A stretch of DNA of 64,000 bases from Triticum aestivum (GCF_018294505.1 NC_057814.1:298327072-298391071); one strand, 5' to 3'. Counted from the first letter of the stretch, positions 1-13,546 are shown. Notes: generated by a model not told the origin, from the sequence alone. Numbers and translations: made by a program.

Positions 1-2383
1 TTCACCAATTTAGATTGATGACAAACAACGGATTTGGCATACTACTTATTCTCGTAGAAAGGATTAAGATAGATATAGCACAAACTTGGGAAGGTCTTCA
101 TCGAACCACCGGTAGGATTGAAACAACGAATAAATTGATATGATAACAAAGGAAGAGAAAAATCTTGAGCGAACCACCGCGAGAATTGAAAACAATTAAA
201 GAAAAGAGGACGAAACACCGTAAGAATTAAAGAACGCGCGAAAATACTCGAGGGAATTTAGATACATGAGAACGAATAAATCACGAGCTGACTAGAGGAT
301 ACTTGAACGATGCACCGGGAGAATATGGAGATGAACGAAGAGACAACAATTTAGAATAATTGGAGAACGAATCTGAAAACTTAGAACGAAGAAATCTTCT
401 GAAATGATGGCCTTTGGATGATCAAGAAATGAAAACAACTCATGAAATGCTCCGGATGGGTAAGAAAAGAATTCTCACAATCGAAAAACAATTATGAGAG
501 GATGGCATAATCAAGAGAACGGACCAAGATTTAGGAGAAATTCTTCTTCGGTCTTCAGATGTTGAGAATGACGATGAGAAACACCATCATGAATTGTTGA
601 GATACCTCGGGATGAAAATTGGAAAGGTTGAACCAACGATGAAAAGAATTTGAAAGATCTTGGAGAAAGACATTTGACTGATGATAATTCATTCTTACGT
701 CAAACTTTGCAATGAATTTGAGAGTAACTCCGGAAAAATTAGAAGAGTCAGGTAAGATCCTGGAAAAAGACCTGTGGGTTAGGGCCCACTCAAAAGAAAC
801 ACCGTTGAATGATTAAAAGAAAGATTGCGCCGGTTGAATTAAATGGCTTGAATGAGATAACAACCTCAAAATAGCTTGAACGGATTTGGAATGGAAATGT
901 GAATCTTCTGAGATATCTTCGGCACTCCAGAACAAATGAATGGCGAGAAGTGGATGATTAAAAGGTACACCAGCATGAGAAAGCATTTGAAAGGAGGAAA
1001 GGGCTATGATCGACACTGAAAGCTTGAATTGAATTCACCAGAGAAGAAAAAGGAACGAAGAATAATAAACTCGGAGTTTCGATAGTATCTTCATGAAGAA
1101 TCACCGGGTGAGAACATTGAAGGAAAACAATGAAGAGACTTCACGTGAATAAAATGGATACTTGGTTAAGACATCTGCTTCCTTGAAGGAAAAGGGTGGG
1201 AGGGCGGGAAAACAAAGACAATTTGGGACGGATGAAACAAACAACGTTGGGAAAAACTGAGAGGTGATCTTGTGAATGTTGAAAATGATCGGATCCACTT
1301 GAAGAGAAACACGCCTGTTGGAAAAGAATTAACATGACGACCTCGATGATCAAGAAGGATTAGTATTCACCTAGCAATATGAGAACACCGTTTAGGGAAG
1401 GTATGGATTCGACACATGATATTGAAGCAACTCGAATACCACAACTTAAAACAAAACAAAGGATTGGCTTAGGAAATAAGCCGGAACAAACATATGATAG
1501 AGATTTCGTCCGAAGTTTTCGTGGTGGGGCCCACACGGGCTCGATCGTACAGCACCATCATGTACAAGGCAGTGCACATGACATACGAAGCGTCCCCGAG
1601 TCGGCATAGCCAAGGACTCTTTAAGACACTACGAGACCACTGTAAAACCAACCGTGGAAAGGCGGACCACTAGACGTTGAACCCCAATCTCATATCATGC
1701 ATCTGTCGGAAAGATATCCTAAGAGATACTTGAATTCCCACTTATAAACTCCCGAAACTTTCTGGTTATGCAATCAGGTGTTGGGGATACAGGGGACACA
1801 AAATATATCACCCAAACTAACAATACCTAGATCCAGCTGTATCCATCCGTCAACACATAACCAAGAAATCTTCGGAAATCGTTTACCTCAACCTTCGAAA
1901 AGCATCCGTTATACGAGTTATGGCAATACTCCCGAACTCCCGCCCCAGTACTGGGTGGCGTCGAGGTGATCTCACCAACAACTGCATAAAAGAGATTTCG
2001 ATGTCGGCGAAACTCAGGTATTCCAGAACTGCAACGATAAAATTGTGACGACAACACCTCGGAGCTCAACTCCCCGGGACACTGCCACAACCCCTAAATG
2101 TCAGGAGGCACCAAGAACAATGTTCTCGTCACAAAACCATCGGAACGATTCCAAGATACCCGCGTGATCCTAAAAATTTTTAGTGAAATTTGAGGAGAGA
2201 AAAGTCAAAACTTCTACGTCAGGAGGCCTCACCAGAGCGACGAAGGGACTGAGGAGTAAAAAGAATCCTACTCTCCGATATATATAATCCTAAGACTCAA
2301 AACATTTTTGTTCTAGACTCAACAACGTCAGCGATTCGATCAAGCAGGGGGTCCTAAGTCGGGGATGGCTCTGATTACCAACT
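1..2383 (-). mobile_element. Internal domain of a long-LTR, non-coding (LARD-like) retrotransposon, 5' part
   Basis: This stretch follows a complete 5' LTR and primer-binding site when read on the minus strand, so it is the start of the element's internal region; the rest lies left of the window. Over 2.3 kb there is no gag or pol reading frame, only short unrelated ORFs under 90 codons. A very long LTR plus a non-coding interior is the layout known for LARDs such as Sukkula of barley and wheat, which would borrow proteins from autonomous relatives. The LARD call is an inference from layout; an internal deletion of a coding element is the alternative. Confidence 0.6.
2367..2380 (-). other. 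Primer-binding site, initiator-Met tRNA type (LARD-like element)
   Basis: Reading the minus strand just inside the LTR gives TGGTAATCAGAGCC, which is the usual TGGTATCAGAGCC site complementary to initiator-methionine tRNA with one extra A. It fixes the element's orientation as minus and identifies the adjoining repeat as the 5' LTR. Confidence 0.75.
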
Positions 2384-5300
2384 TGTAACGCCCACGATGC
2401 GGCTATATCTCCCACGTGTCGAGGCACGACTTAGAGGCATAACCGCATTGTGGTTTTGTCGCAAGAAGGGTCATCTTCACACAATCCCATGTAATGAACA
2501 AGAATGGGATAAAGAGTTGGCTTACAATCGCCACTTCACACAATACATAAATAAATCATACATCAATCAGAGTACACACATAGGTCCAACTACGGGACCA
2601 AAAGAAAAGAAGACAACCCAACTGCTAGATCCCCGATCGTCCCAACTGGGCTCCACTACTGATCAACAGGAAAAGAAACAACACAACGAACAAGATCTTC
2701 ATCGAGCTCCCACTTGAGCTCAGTTGCGTCACCTGCACTGGTATCATCGGCACCTGCAACTGTTTTGGAAGTATCTGTGAGTCACGAGGACTCAGCAATC
2801 TCACACCCGCGAGATCAAGACTATTTAAGCTTATAGGAAAGGATGGGGTAGTGAGGTGGAGCTGCAGCAAGCACTAAGCATATATGGTGGCTAACATACG
2901 CAAATAAGAGCGAGAAGAGAAGCAACGGAACGGTCGTGAACTAGCAATGATCAAGAAGTGATCCTGAACTCCTACTTACGTCAAACATAACCCAGAAACC
3001 GTGTTCACTTCCCGGACTCCGCCGAGAAGAGACCATCACGGCTACACACGCGGTTGATGCGTTTTAATTAAGTCAAGTGTCAAGTTCTCTACAACCGGAT
3101 ATTAACAAATTCCCATCTGCCACATAACCGCGGGCACGGCTTTCGAAAGATAATACCCTGCACGGGTGTCCCAACTTAGCCCATTATAAGCTCTCACGGT
3201 CAATGAAGGATATTCCTTCTCCCGGGAAGACCCGATCAGTCTCGGAATCCCGGTTACAAGACATTTCGACAATGGTAAAACAAAACCAGCAAAGCCGCCC
3301 GATGTGCCGACAATCCCGATAGGAGCTGCACATATCTCGTTCTCAGGGGACACCGGATTGTCCAAGCTTCCGGTAGGCCAGACCAGAGTTGCCCCTGGTG
3401 GCCACCGGCGACTGACAGGTTGGACCAACACTCGAAGGAGCACTGGCCCGGGGGGTAAATAAAGATGACCCTCGGGATGCATGACTCCCAAGGGAAAAAG
3501 GCTAGGTGAGGCAAATGTAAAACCAAGGTTGGGCCTTGCTGGAAGAGTTTTATTCAAAGCGAACTGTCAAGGGGGTCCCATAAATCACCAAACCGCGTTA
3601 GGAACACAAAATCAAGGAACATAACACCGGTATGACGGAAACTAGGGCGGCAAGAGTGGAACAAAACACCAGGCATAAGGCCGAGCCTTCCACCCTTTAC
3701 CAAATATATAGATGCATTAATAATATAAGAGATATTGTGATATCCCAACATAAACATAATCCAAAATGGAGCAATCTTCATCTTCACCTGCAGCTAGCAA
3801 CACTATAAGAGGGGCTGAGCAAAGCGGTAACATAGCCAAACAACGGTTTGCTAGGAAGGGTGACAAAGGTTAGAGGTTCATGGCAATTTGGGAGGCTTGA
3901 AGAGCAAGTGGTAGGTAGCGCTGCATAGCAATAGAGCGAACAACTAGCAAGCAAAGATAGAAGTGATTTCGAGGGTATGGTCATCTTGCCTGAGATCCCG
4001 CTAGGAAGAAGAACGAGTCCATGAAGAAAAACAAACGGATGTAGTCGAACGAATCCTCACAACTCCGGAACGAAACCGAAGCTAACGAGAAAAGCAACCC
4101 GGAAAGAAACAAACAACATAGTAAACAACCATCACATAAACATGGCATGATGCACAAACAATTATGATGCATGTCCGGTTTAAAGAGGCATGGCATAGAA
4201 AAGTGCACAAACGAAACTACAAGTTAAGTGGACTCAATATGCAACTAGTTGCATATTGACGAAACACCACATCAATTATTTAGTTCTCTCGGTTATGTAC
4301 CCAACAATATTAAATGTTGATTAACATGGCAAGAGGTGAAGCATAAGTAAACTAACTATTTAGGCAAGTTTAAACGAGGCCAGAACAACAAACAATAATT
4401 CCGGAAAATCCTCATGTCATTTAGCAATTTTAATGCAAACATCAATTGTAAACATTTAAATGTTGTTATCATGATGCGAATGACATATGCAAGTTTTTAA
4501 GCAATTTTATAAAACGTGGACAAGAGCATGTTATGAAGCATTTGTTACCGTGGTGGAACGAAAAGGGTGCCACGGCAACGATAACGAAAATGGTGCCACG
4601 GCAACTTTCCGATGATCCGATAACTCATTGAGATACCGGTGCAAAAGAGCAAGTGTGCGGATGTGCGAAACATGCAAGGATGGTGGGGTGCTCCCGGCAA
4701 CCGGGTTCCCACGGTTCGACGGCATGGCAAGGAAACGAGTGACAGCGTGCGACGAACAAGTCGGGCACGGTGCAAACGCAAGCAACTCAAACAACACATG
4801 CATTCGTACACGAGCGTCGCCTCGGTGTTATACCTTCGAAGCGTGCGTTTTCGGGGCGGATCGAGTCGGTGCGATGTAAAGGAAGTAGTTGTACACGGCG
4901 ACGGTATTAGAAGTAGTGGTTCACATCTCGCAATCGTGCAAACTCCGTAGATGTTCGGGGTCGTCGGTAGAGGTACTTGATGCAATCCATGCAAACGGTG
5001 CTTGTTCGGGCATCGGTCTTGACGAAGGTGTACTTGGCCAACGTAGTGGTACTCGATGTCTTGTCGAACCCAAGCGACGGTAGTCGTACACGACGCGTTG
5101 TGGAAGTAGTTGAACTCGTGGTCTTCGCGGCGACGGTAGTCGTACACGTATTGACGAGGTACTTGACGTTTCGGTGTGTAGTCGTTCGAGCGTCCGTGTG
5201 GTCTTGCCGTTTTTGTCAAGATCGACCACACGGCCATGACCTCGGAGTTGGACCGCAAGCGGCAAAGGGACGAGCAGGCAGGGTGCGGGGGTCGTCAAGG

Positions 5301-6553
5301 AGGAGGTCGACCATGGTCTTGCCGAAGCTCCGGCACGGGGAGCAGCAGGCCAAAGGCTCCGGCAGCAAGGGGCAGTAGAGGCAATGGAGGCGCTGGCACG
5401 CTCACATCAGAGCAGAAGATCACGGGCGTCTCTGGAGCATCGAGCAGGAGCAGCAGCGAGGCTAGGCGCTAGAGGGCGCGGCGCGGCTGGACGAAGGCCA
5501 TGGCCACGGTCGATGGAGGAAGGCAAGGTGACGCGACGGCGAAGGGGCATGGCTCCGGCGGAGCTGCTCGCTGGCGGCGGCCGGAGGCAGAGGCGGGGAG
5601 GCGGCGGCGATCCAGCGATGCGGGGCAGGAAAGGGAGGCGCGAGGAAGGAGGGGCCTGCATGGGCGCGCGCACAGGGCGGCGGCCTGCTGGTGGTCGGGA
5701 ACTCGCGGGCACGCCATCGGCAGAGGACGGCGCGCGGGGCTCTGCTCCTCTCTGCGTGGATGGCAGCGCGAGAGGAGGAGAGGGAGACGAGCGAGAGCAG
5801 GGGAATCGAGCAGGAGGCGGCGCTGGAGGAAGATTGAGAGGAGGGGGGTCGGGCTAGGTCTCCTGGCGGCAAGGGTTAGAGCTGCGCGCGGCTGGGCCTA
5901 GGTGGGCCGCGGGGATGGGCCGGCTTGGAGTTGGGAGGCCCAGCTGGGCGGGCTGGGGGTCTCTCTCTTCTCTCTCCCTTATTTCTTTGGCAGAAAAGAA
6001 ATTAGAGAAAAGGGAAAAGAAAGAGAGGGTTAGGGAAAGATGTTGGACCCGCGGATAATTTCTCCGGACTCACAAAAATGTGCTTGTTCCGAGAAAATAG
6101 AAAAGGCCATGATTGAAAGATTTAAATTCAAACGCATTTGATTTGAATTCAAATGATTGAACTAGGACTTGATAAAAGGAAGGTCCAAAATGTCGGTTTT
6201 TTTGGTGGAGCTCCGGAATATGATGAAAGAATATATGGCAAGGTTGGAGACCAAGATTTAAGATAACAAAGGCATTGGGATATTTGCAAGTGTGTTATGG
6301 TGAACTCCAATTAATGGAATATTTTAATATAGTTCCCTAATAATATTGGGAGGATATATGTTATAAAGAGAAATCACCATGTGCATTTCCCTCGATTTAA
6401 ATGGATCGAAGATCCATGCAATTTACTTAGTTGAGTTTTTTAAAAATTAATGACATGATGCAATGAAAAAATAAAAGAGCAAGCACAAAAGAAACACACG
6501 GTGATCACGAAAAATATGGAAGTCTTCTGAAGCGTCGGTCTCGGGGCGTTACA
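2384..6553 (-). repeat. 5' LTR, 4.17 kb, of the LARD-like element
   Basis: The repeat is bounded by the inverted ends TGTAACG and CGTTACA, the primer-binding site abuts its left edge, and copia coding sequence resumes exactly at its right edge. At about 4.2 kb it is far longer than the 0.3-1.8 kb usual for grass LTRs. The block near 5240-5900 is very GC-rich and shows overlapping open frames on all strands; none resembles a protein family and I read them as compositional artefacts. The 3' LTR and second target duplication are outside the window. Confidence 0.75.
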
Positions 6554-7907
6554 CATAATTAGATTCCTCACTAATTGGTGTAGGTGTCATAGAAACCGGT
6601 TTCTATGATGAACAACCTTCAAATAAGGGAGCAAGTACAGTTACCTCATCAAGTTCTACTTTCCTCCCACTCACTTCTTTCGAGAGAAACTCCTTCTCTA
6701 GAAAGGATCCATTCTTAGCAACAAATGTCTTGCCTTCGGATCTGTGATAGAAGGTGTACCCAATAGTTTCCTTTGGGTATCCTATGAAGACACATTTCTC
6801 TGATTTTTGGGTTCGAGCTTATCAGGTTGAAGCTTTTTCACATAAGCATCGCAGCCCCAAACTTTAAGAAACGACAACTTTGGTTTTCTTGCCAAACCAC
6901 AGTTCATAAGGTGTCGTCTCAACGGGTTTTGATGGTGCCCTATTTAACGTGAATGCAGCCATCTCTAAAGGATAACCCCAAAACGATAGCGGTAAATCAG
7001 TAAGAGACATCATAGATCGCACCATATCTAGTAAAGTACGATTATGACGTTCGGACACACCATTACGCTGTGGTGTTCCGGGTGGCGTGAGTTGCGAAAC
7101 TATTTCACATTGTTTCAAATGTAGACCAAACTCGTAACTCAAATATTCTCCTCCACGATGAGATCGTAGAAAGTTTATTTTCTTGTTACGATGATTTTCC
7201 ACTTCACTCTGAAATTCTTTGAACTTTTCAAATGTTTCAGGCTGGTGTTTCATTAAGTAGATATACCCATATCTGCTCAAATCATCTGTGAAGGTCAGAA
7301 AATAACGACACCCGCCGTGAGCCTCAATATTCATTGGACCACATACATCAGTATGTATGATTTCCAATAAATCTGTTGCTCGCTCCATTGTTCCGGAGAA
7401 TGGCCTTTTAGTCATCTTGCCCATCAGGCATGGTTCGCAAGTACCAAGTGATTCATAATCAAGTGATTCCAGAAGTCCATCAGTATTGAGTTTCTTCATG
7501 CGTTTTACACCAATATGACCCAAACGGCAGTGCCACAAATAAGTTGCACTATCATTATCAACTCTGCATATTTTGGCTTCAACATTATGAATATGTGTAT
7601 TACTACTGTAGAGATTCAACACAAATAGACCACTCTTCAAGGGTGCATGGCCATAAAAGATATTACTCATATAAATAGAACAACCATTATTCTCAGATTT
7701 AAATGAATAACCATCTCGCATCAAACAAGATCCAGATATAATGTTCATGCTTAACGCTGGCACCAAATAACAATTATTTAGGTCTAAAATTAATCCCGAA
7801 GGTAGATGTAGAGGTAGCGTGCCGACGGCGATCACATCGACTTTGGAACCATTTCCCACGCGCATCGTCACCTCGTCCTTATCCAATCTTCGCTCAATCT
7901 GTAGTCC
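6554..7907 (-). pseudogene. Angela-type pol fragment: end of protease and integrase, broken
   Basis: The frame continues from gag after a nonsense codon. The zinc-binding HHCC region of integrase is visible (WHCRLGHIG and later CEPCLMG), then HTDVCGPM carrying the first catalytic Asp and NGVSERHNRT carrying the Glu. The second catalytic Asp, normally in RSDRGGEY, reads His (codon at 7158-7160). A one-base insertion in an A run near 6880 shifts the frame, and the downstream part has further stops. The protein would join cDNA to host DNA if intact; here it is truncated by the LARD-like insertion and lacks RT and RNase H. Confidence 0.8.
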
Positions 7908-8852
7908 CTATTTCGAGTTGCAAATATTAGCAACAGAACCAGTATCAAATACCCAGGTGCTACTATGAGCTTTAGTAAGGTACACATCAATAACATGTAT
8001 ATCACATATACCTTTGTTCACCTTGCCATCCTTCTTATACGCCAAATACTTGGGGCAGTTCCGCTTCCAGTGACCAGCCTGTTTGCAGTAGAAGCACTCA
8101 GTCTCAGGCTTAGGTCCAGACTTAGGTTTCTTCTCCTGAGCAGCAACTTGTTTGTCGTTCTTCTTGAAGTTCCCCTTCTTCTTCCCTTTGCCCTTTTTCT
8201 TGAAACTGGTGGTCTTGTTGACCATCAACACTTGATGCTCCTTCTTGATTTCGACCTCCGCAGCCTTTAGCATTGCGAAGAGCTCAGGAATTGTCTTATC
8301 CATCCCTTGCATATTATAGTTCATCAGGAAGCTCTTGTAGCTTGGTGGCAGTGATTGAAGAATTCTGTCAATGACACTATCATCCGGAAGATTAACTCCT
8401 AGTTGAATCAAGTGATTATTATACCCAGACATTTTGAGTATATGTTCACTGACAGAACTATTCTCCTCCATCTTGCAGCTGTAGAACTTATTGGAGACTT
8501 CATATCTCTCAATCCGGGCATTTCCTTGAAATATTAACTTCAACTCCTGGAACATCTCATATGCTCCATGACGTTCAAAACGTTGTTGAAGTCCCGGTTC
8601 TAAGCCGTAAAGCATGGCACACTGAACTATCGAGTAGTCATCAGCTTTGCTCTGCCAAACGTTCTTAACATCGTCAGTTGCATCTGCAGCAGGCCTGGCA
8701 CCCAGCGGTGCTTCCAGGATGTAATTCTTCTGTGCAGCAATGAGGATAATCCTCAAGTTACGGACCCAGTCCGTGTAATTGCTACCATCATCTTTCAACT
8801 TTGCTTTCTCAAGGAACGCATTAAAATTCAATGGAACAACAGCACGGGCCAT
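7908..8852 (-). CDS. gag: Angela-type copia Gag with the start of protease
   Basis: A 314-codon frame starts MARAVVPLNF and carries the copia gag region, a lysine-rich stretch near residues 217-242 and one CCHC zinc knuckle near residues 253-266 (CFYC, then H and C), used to package the RNA into virus-like particles. Near the end is WVFDTGS, the protease active-site Asp-Thr-Gly. The frame ends at a TAG (7908-7910) that falls inside the protease; a Gln codon in relatives makes C-to-T nonsense the simplest explanation. Gag itself appears complete. It follows a roughly 1.2 kb leader downstream of the LTR promoter. Confidence 0.85.
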   Translation of the reverse strand: MARAVVPLNFNAFLEKAKLKDDGSNYTDWVRNLRIILIAAQKNYILEAPLGARPAADATDDVKNVWQSKADDYSIVQCAMLYGLEPGLQQRFERHGAYEMFQELKLIFQGNARIERYEVSNKFYSCKMEENSSVSEHILKMSGYNNHLIQLGVNLPDDSVIDRILQSLPPSYKSFLMNYNMQGMDKTIPELFAMLKAAEVEIKKEHQVLMVNKTTSFKKKGKGKKKGNFKKNDKQVAAQEKKPKSGPKPETECFYCKQAGHWKRNCPKYLAYKKDGKVNKGICDIHVIDVYLTKAHSSTWVFDTGSVANICNSK

Positions 8853-10086
8853 CTATCTACAACAACATAGACAAGGAAAATACTATCAGGTACTAAGTTC
8901 ATGATAAATTTAAGTTCAATTAATCATATTACTTAAGAACTCCCACTTAGATAGACATCTCTCTTATCATCTAAGTGATCACGTGATCCAAATCAACTAA
9001 ACCATAACCGATCATCACGTGAAATGGAGTAGTTTTCAATGGTGAATATCACTATATTGATCATATCTACTATATGATTCACGTTCGACCTTTCGGTCTC
9101 AGTGTTCCGAGGCCATATCTGCATATGCTAGGCTCGTCAAGTTTAACCCGAGTATTCTGCGTGTCAAAAACTGGCTTGCACCCGTTGTATAAGGACGTTG
9201 AGCTTATCACACCCGATCATCACGTGGTGTCTCGGCACGACGAACTTTGGCAACGGTGCATACTCAGGGAGAACACTTGTACCTTGAAATTTAGTGAGAG
9301 ATCATCTTATAATGCTACCGTCAATCAAAGCAGAATAAGATGCATAAAAGATAAACATCACATGCAATCAATATAAGTGATATGATATGGCCATCATCAT
9401 CTTGTGCCTTTGATCTCCATCTCCAAAGCACCGTCATGATCACCATTGTCACCGGCGCGACACCTTGATCTCCATCGTAGCATCATTGTCGTCTCGCTAA
9501 CTATTTCTTCTACGACTATCGCTACCGCTTAGTGATAAAGTAAAGCAATTACATGGCGATTGCATTTCATACAATAAAGCGACAACCATATGGCTCCTGC
9601 CAGTTGCCGATAACTCCGATACAAAACATGATCATCTCATATAATAAAATATAGCATCATGTCTTGACCATATCACATCACAACATGCCCTGCAAAAACA
9701 AGTTAGACATCCTCTACTTTGTTGTTGCAAGTTTTACGTGGCTGCTACGGGCTGAGCAAGAACCGTTCTTACCTACGCATCAAAACCACAACAATATTTC
9801 ATCAAGTTAGTGCTGTTTTAACCTTCTCAAGGACCGGGCGTAGTCACACTCGGTTCAACTATAGTTGGAGAAACTGACACCCGCCAGCCACCTGTGTGCA
9901 AAGCACGTCGGTAGAACCAGTCTCGCGTAAGCATACGCGTAATGTCGGTTCGGGACGCTTCATCCAACAATACCGCCAAACCAAAGTATGACATGCTGGT
10001 AAGTAGTATGACTTGTATCGCCCACAACTCACTTGTGTTCAACTCGTGCATATAACATCTACGCATAAACCTAGCTCGGATGCCAC
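8853..10086 (-). other. Untranslated leader and primer-binding site of the Angela-type element
   Basis: The region between the 5' LTR and gag has no long frame. A diverged primer-binding site abuts the LTR (TGGCATCCGAGC on the minus strand, compared with TGGTATCAGAGC). The leader is recognisable as the long leader typical of BARE/Angela elements. The short ORFs at 9074-9376 and 9827-10153 do not look like genes. Confidence 0.75.
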
Positions 10087-11805
10087 TGTTGGGGAACGTA
10101 GTAATTTCAAAAAAAATCCTACGCACACCCAAGATCATGGTGATGCATAGCAACGAGACGGGAGAGTGTCGTCCACGTACCCTCGTAGACCGTAAGCGGA
10201 AGCATTATGACAGATGATCATGATCGACCGATCATCAGTACCGAATGTACGGCACCTCCGCGTTCAGCACATGTTCAGCTCGGTGACGTCCCGCGAACTC
10301 ACGATCCAGTAGAGCTTCGGGGAAGAGCTTCGTCAGCACAACGGCGTGGTGACGGTGTTAATGAAGTTACCGACGCAGGGCTTCGCCTAAGCACCGCTAC
10401 GATATGACCGAGGTGGATTATGGTGGAGGGGGGCACCGCACACGGCTAAGAGAGATCAATGATCAACTTGTGTGTCTATGGGGTGCCCCCTACCCCCGTA
10501 TATAAAGGAGCAAGGGGGAGGCCGGCCGGCCCTAGCAGGGCGTGCCAGGAGGAGTCCTACTCCCACCGGGAGTAGGATTCCCCCCTTTCCCTAGTTGGAC
10601 TAGGAGAGAAGGAAGGGGAGAGAGGGAGGAAGGAAAGGGGGCGCCGCCCCCCCCCCTCCTAGTCCAATTTGGACCAGAGAGGGAGGGGGCGTGCGGCCTG
10701 CCCTGGCCTCCTCTTTCTCTCTCTCCACTATGGCCCATTAAGGCCCATACAATTACCGGGGGGTTCCGGTAACCTCCCGATACTCCGGTAAAATCCTGAT
10801 TTCACCCGGAACCATTCCGATGTCCAAATATAGGCTTCCAATATATCGATATTTATGTCTCGACCATTTTGAGACTCCTCGTTATGTCTGTGATCATATC
10901 CGGGACTCTGAACTACCTTCGGTACATCAAAACACAAAAACTCATAATGCCGATCGTCACATAACTTTAAGCATGCGGACCCTACGAGTTCGAGAACTAT
11001 GTAGACATGACTGAGACACATATCCGGTCAATAACCAATAGTGGAACCTGGATGCTCATATTGGTTCCTACATATTCTAAGAAGATCTTTATCGGTCAAA
11101 CCGCATAACAGCATACGTTGTTCCCTTTGTCATCGGTATGTTACTTGCCCAAGATTCGATCGTCGGTATCTCAATAGCTAGCTCAATCTCGTTACCGGCA
11201 AGTCTCTTTACTCGTTCTGTAGTGCATCATCTCATAACTAACTCATTAGTTACATTGCTTGCAAGGCTTATACTGATGCGCATTATCGAGAGGGCCCAGA
11301 GATACCTCTCCGACAATCAGAGTGACAAATCCTAATCTCGATCTATGCCAACTTAACGAACACCATTGGAGACACCTGTAGAGCACCCTTATAATTACCA
11401 GTTACGTTGTGACGTTTGATAGCACACAAAGTGTTCCTCTGGTATTCGGGAGTTGCATAATCTCATAGTCATAGGAACATGTATAAGTCATGGAGAAAGC
11501 AATAGCAGTAAACTAAACGATCAAGTGCTAAGCTAACGAAATGGGTCAAGTCAGTCACATCATTCTCCTAATGATGTGATCTCGTTAATCAAATGACAAC
11601 TCAAGTCTATGGCTAGGAAACTCAACCATCTTTGATCAACGAGCTAGTCAAGTAGAGGCATACTAGTGACACTGTGTTTGTCTATGTATTCACACATGTA
11701 TTATGTTTCCGGTTAATACAATTCTAGCATGAATAATAAACATTTATCATGATATGAGGAAATAGATAATAACTTTATTATTGCCTCTAGGTCATATTTC
11801 CTTCA
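10087..11805 (-). repeat. 5' LTR of the Angela-type copia (1.72 kb)
   Basis: On the minus strand the LTR begins TGAAGGAAATATG and ends TTCCCCAACA, the ends of the BARE/WIS/Angela group. A TATA-like run (minus TTTATATAC, near 10499-10507) stands between a promoter-like upstream half and the primer-binding site and is the likely Pol II promoter. Only one LTR is present in the window, so age cannot be estimated. Confidence 0.85.
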
Positions 11806-13541
11806 GTTATCGTGTCCAGCGTCTTGAGCCAAAGCATCGTCTTCCCGAAAATCTTACCACTGTTGAACGTGCAAAGCTTGCCCCCACCATTGCAAAGGTC
11901 AAGGCTCTGCTGGGAAATGGGTTAACTGGCATTGACTTGGTTCGGTGCTGGGTTTCTTGGCGAATCATACCCTTGAGCCGCCGGCCCGGTATAAAGGATC
12001 CACTACGCCACAGTTCCGTGCGTTTAACTGATGAGGCCATCAATGAAATGACAAAGACCCTTCTGAATGAAGATCCGAAAGACTGCAGCAAAGTGGGTCT
12101 AAACCCTTTCTGCAAGCTTAACCCGCCACCAGATGTGAGTCTCTAAATCCCTTGCTTTTACCTCATCATTCAAATGTTCTACTAGCTCAATCTTTGATGA
12201 TTTTCACAGGCTGAATCGGATTTTTGGAAAAGACATATGACCATGAAGTTGCCAAAAAGGCCAGGACTGCCAAGAAAGCCGCCAAGAAAACCACCAAGAA
12301 AACTAAGAAATCAAGTGCTTCCGAGATGTTTGAACTGAATGGCAGCTCTGAGTCGGAGGTAGCCCTTGACTCCCTTGGCTCCTTTTTCAATTACCTTATT
12401 GACACTGATTATTATCAGGATGACACGGGGGCCAGCCAAGCAGTTGAAGAAGAGGTAACTATTATTTCCTTCGGCTCAGCACCTTTGCCAAGACAGAAAA
12501 TTCGACGAGTAACCCGAAAAGTAAGCTTTTCACACCCCTTAGCTTATTTGGATCCTCACTTTCTTTTGAAGCAACAGCAGCACGAGAACCGGTGACAGAC
12601 TCGGACCAGCGGAGGTGAAGAATTATCCTCCGGCTTACCAAATACTCCAGTTCCGCGGAAACGCCGAAACGAGGTCCTTCCGAACATAAACTCTTTTTAT
12701 CCCTGGCGGGTCTCATTCGCCAGCCACTTAATTCTTCCGATTCAAACTACCAGGAGGCTTCTCACTCTTCCTCCGACGACTCATCACAGACCCAGCTGCC
12801 GGCTTTCAAAACTGCCCCTGGGTAACAACAATTACTTTTTTATTCTCGCCCTCCTTATGCTCTTATACTTGTACTGACTTGTCATAACCCGTGCAGTGGA
12901 CAAGCAAAACCTAGTAAGAAGGCAAAGGTGACCAAGCCGGCTGAAGATCCTAAAGTTGTTGAACCGGAGAAGCAAGTCCCAGCATCAGACGCTTCTGAAA
13001 AACAACCAGAAGCACCTGCCCATGATGCTTCGCCGGAAATTCCTGATCTCTCCCATGACCACACCAATGTCAATCCTTTGAACACTGAATCATCAAGCCC
13101 ACTTAAGCCGTCAGAAGAGCATAGTGAAGATGTTATGATCACTGGCATCGGCTTTAAAAAACCAGGAAATCCAACTGTGTTGGCTAAGCACTCCGCTAAA
13201 CAGGAGTTCATTGAAAAGCGGAAAGTGAGATTTGATGTCGCCCACTATTCTCAGTTGAGCAGTAGTGAAGTACACTCTAGCTACCTCAACCAAGTACAAA
13301 CCAGCCGCGATCTTGAAATCGATATGGTGAAGCAGATGCATAAAAAATATGAGGTATGAATTCCTGCTTAAATAAGTTATGTACATCCTGCAGCCCCCAA
13401 GTCTACTAGGTATGAGAAGATTGAATATGCTGTAGACTTTAGGATAACCATGAGCATCTTTGGTAGAATCCTTCCAAGGCCGGTTTAATCAGCATGAATG
13501 AACTGGTCCTGTTCACCATTGTTCATAAAAGAAAGCGTACT

Positions 13542-13546
13542 TGTGT
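13542..13546. repeat. Target-site duplication TGTGT, left copy
   Basis: TGTGT immediately precedes the LTR start at 13547 and the same five bases (18607-18611) follow the other LTR. This confirms integrase-mediated insertion of the 13547-18606 element and its exact boundaries. Confidence 0.9.

Larger units (their letters stand above)
6554..11805 (-). mobile_element. BARE/WIS/Angela-type copia retrotransposon, 5' half
   Basis: Read on the minus strand the order is 5' LTR (10087-11805), diverged primer-binding site, long leader, gag, protease and integrase. It stops at 6553 where the LARD-like LTR begins, before any reverse transcriptase, so the LARD-like element inserted between the integrase and RT regions and the remainder should lie beyond the left edge. 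LTR ends, leader and gag all match my memory of the Angela/WIS/BARE1 family of Triticeae. The right flank is the opposite-strand gene of the gypsy element into which this copia inserted. Confidence 0.85.

Noticed and set aside
5236..5901. Overlapping 80-157 codon frames on both strands
   Set aside because: They sit in a GC-rich part of an LTR, are Arg/Gly/Pro/Ala-rich in every frame, and match no family; GC content alone keeps stops rare.
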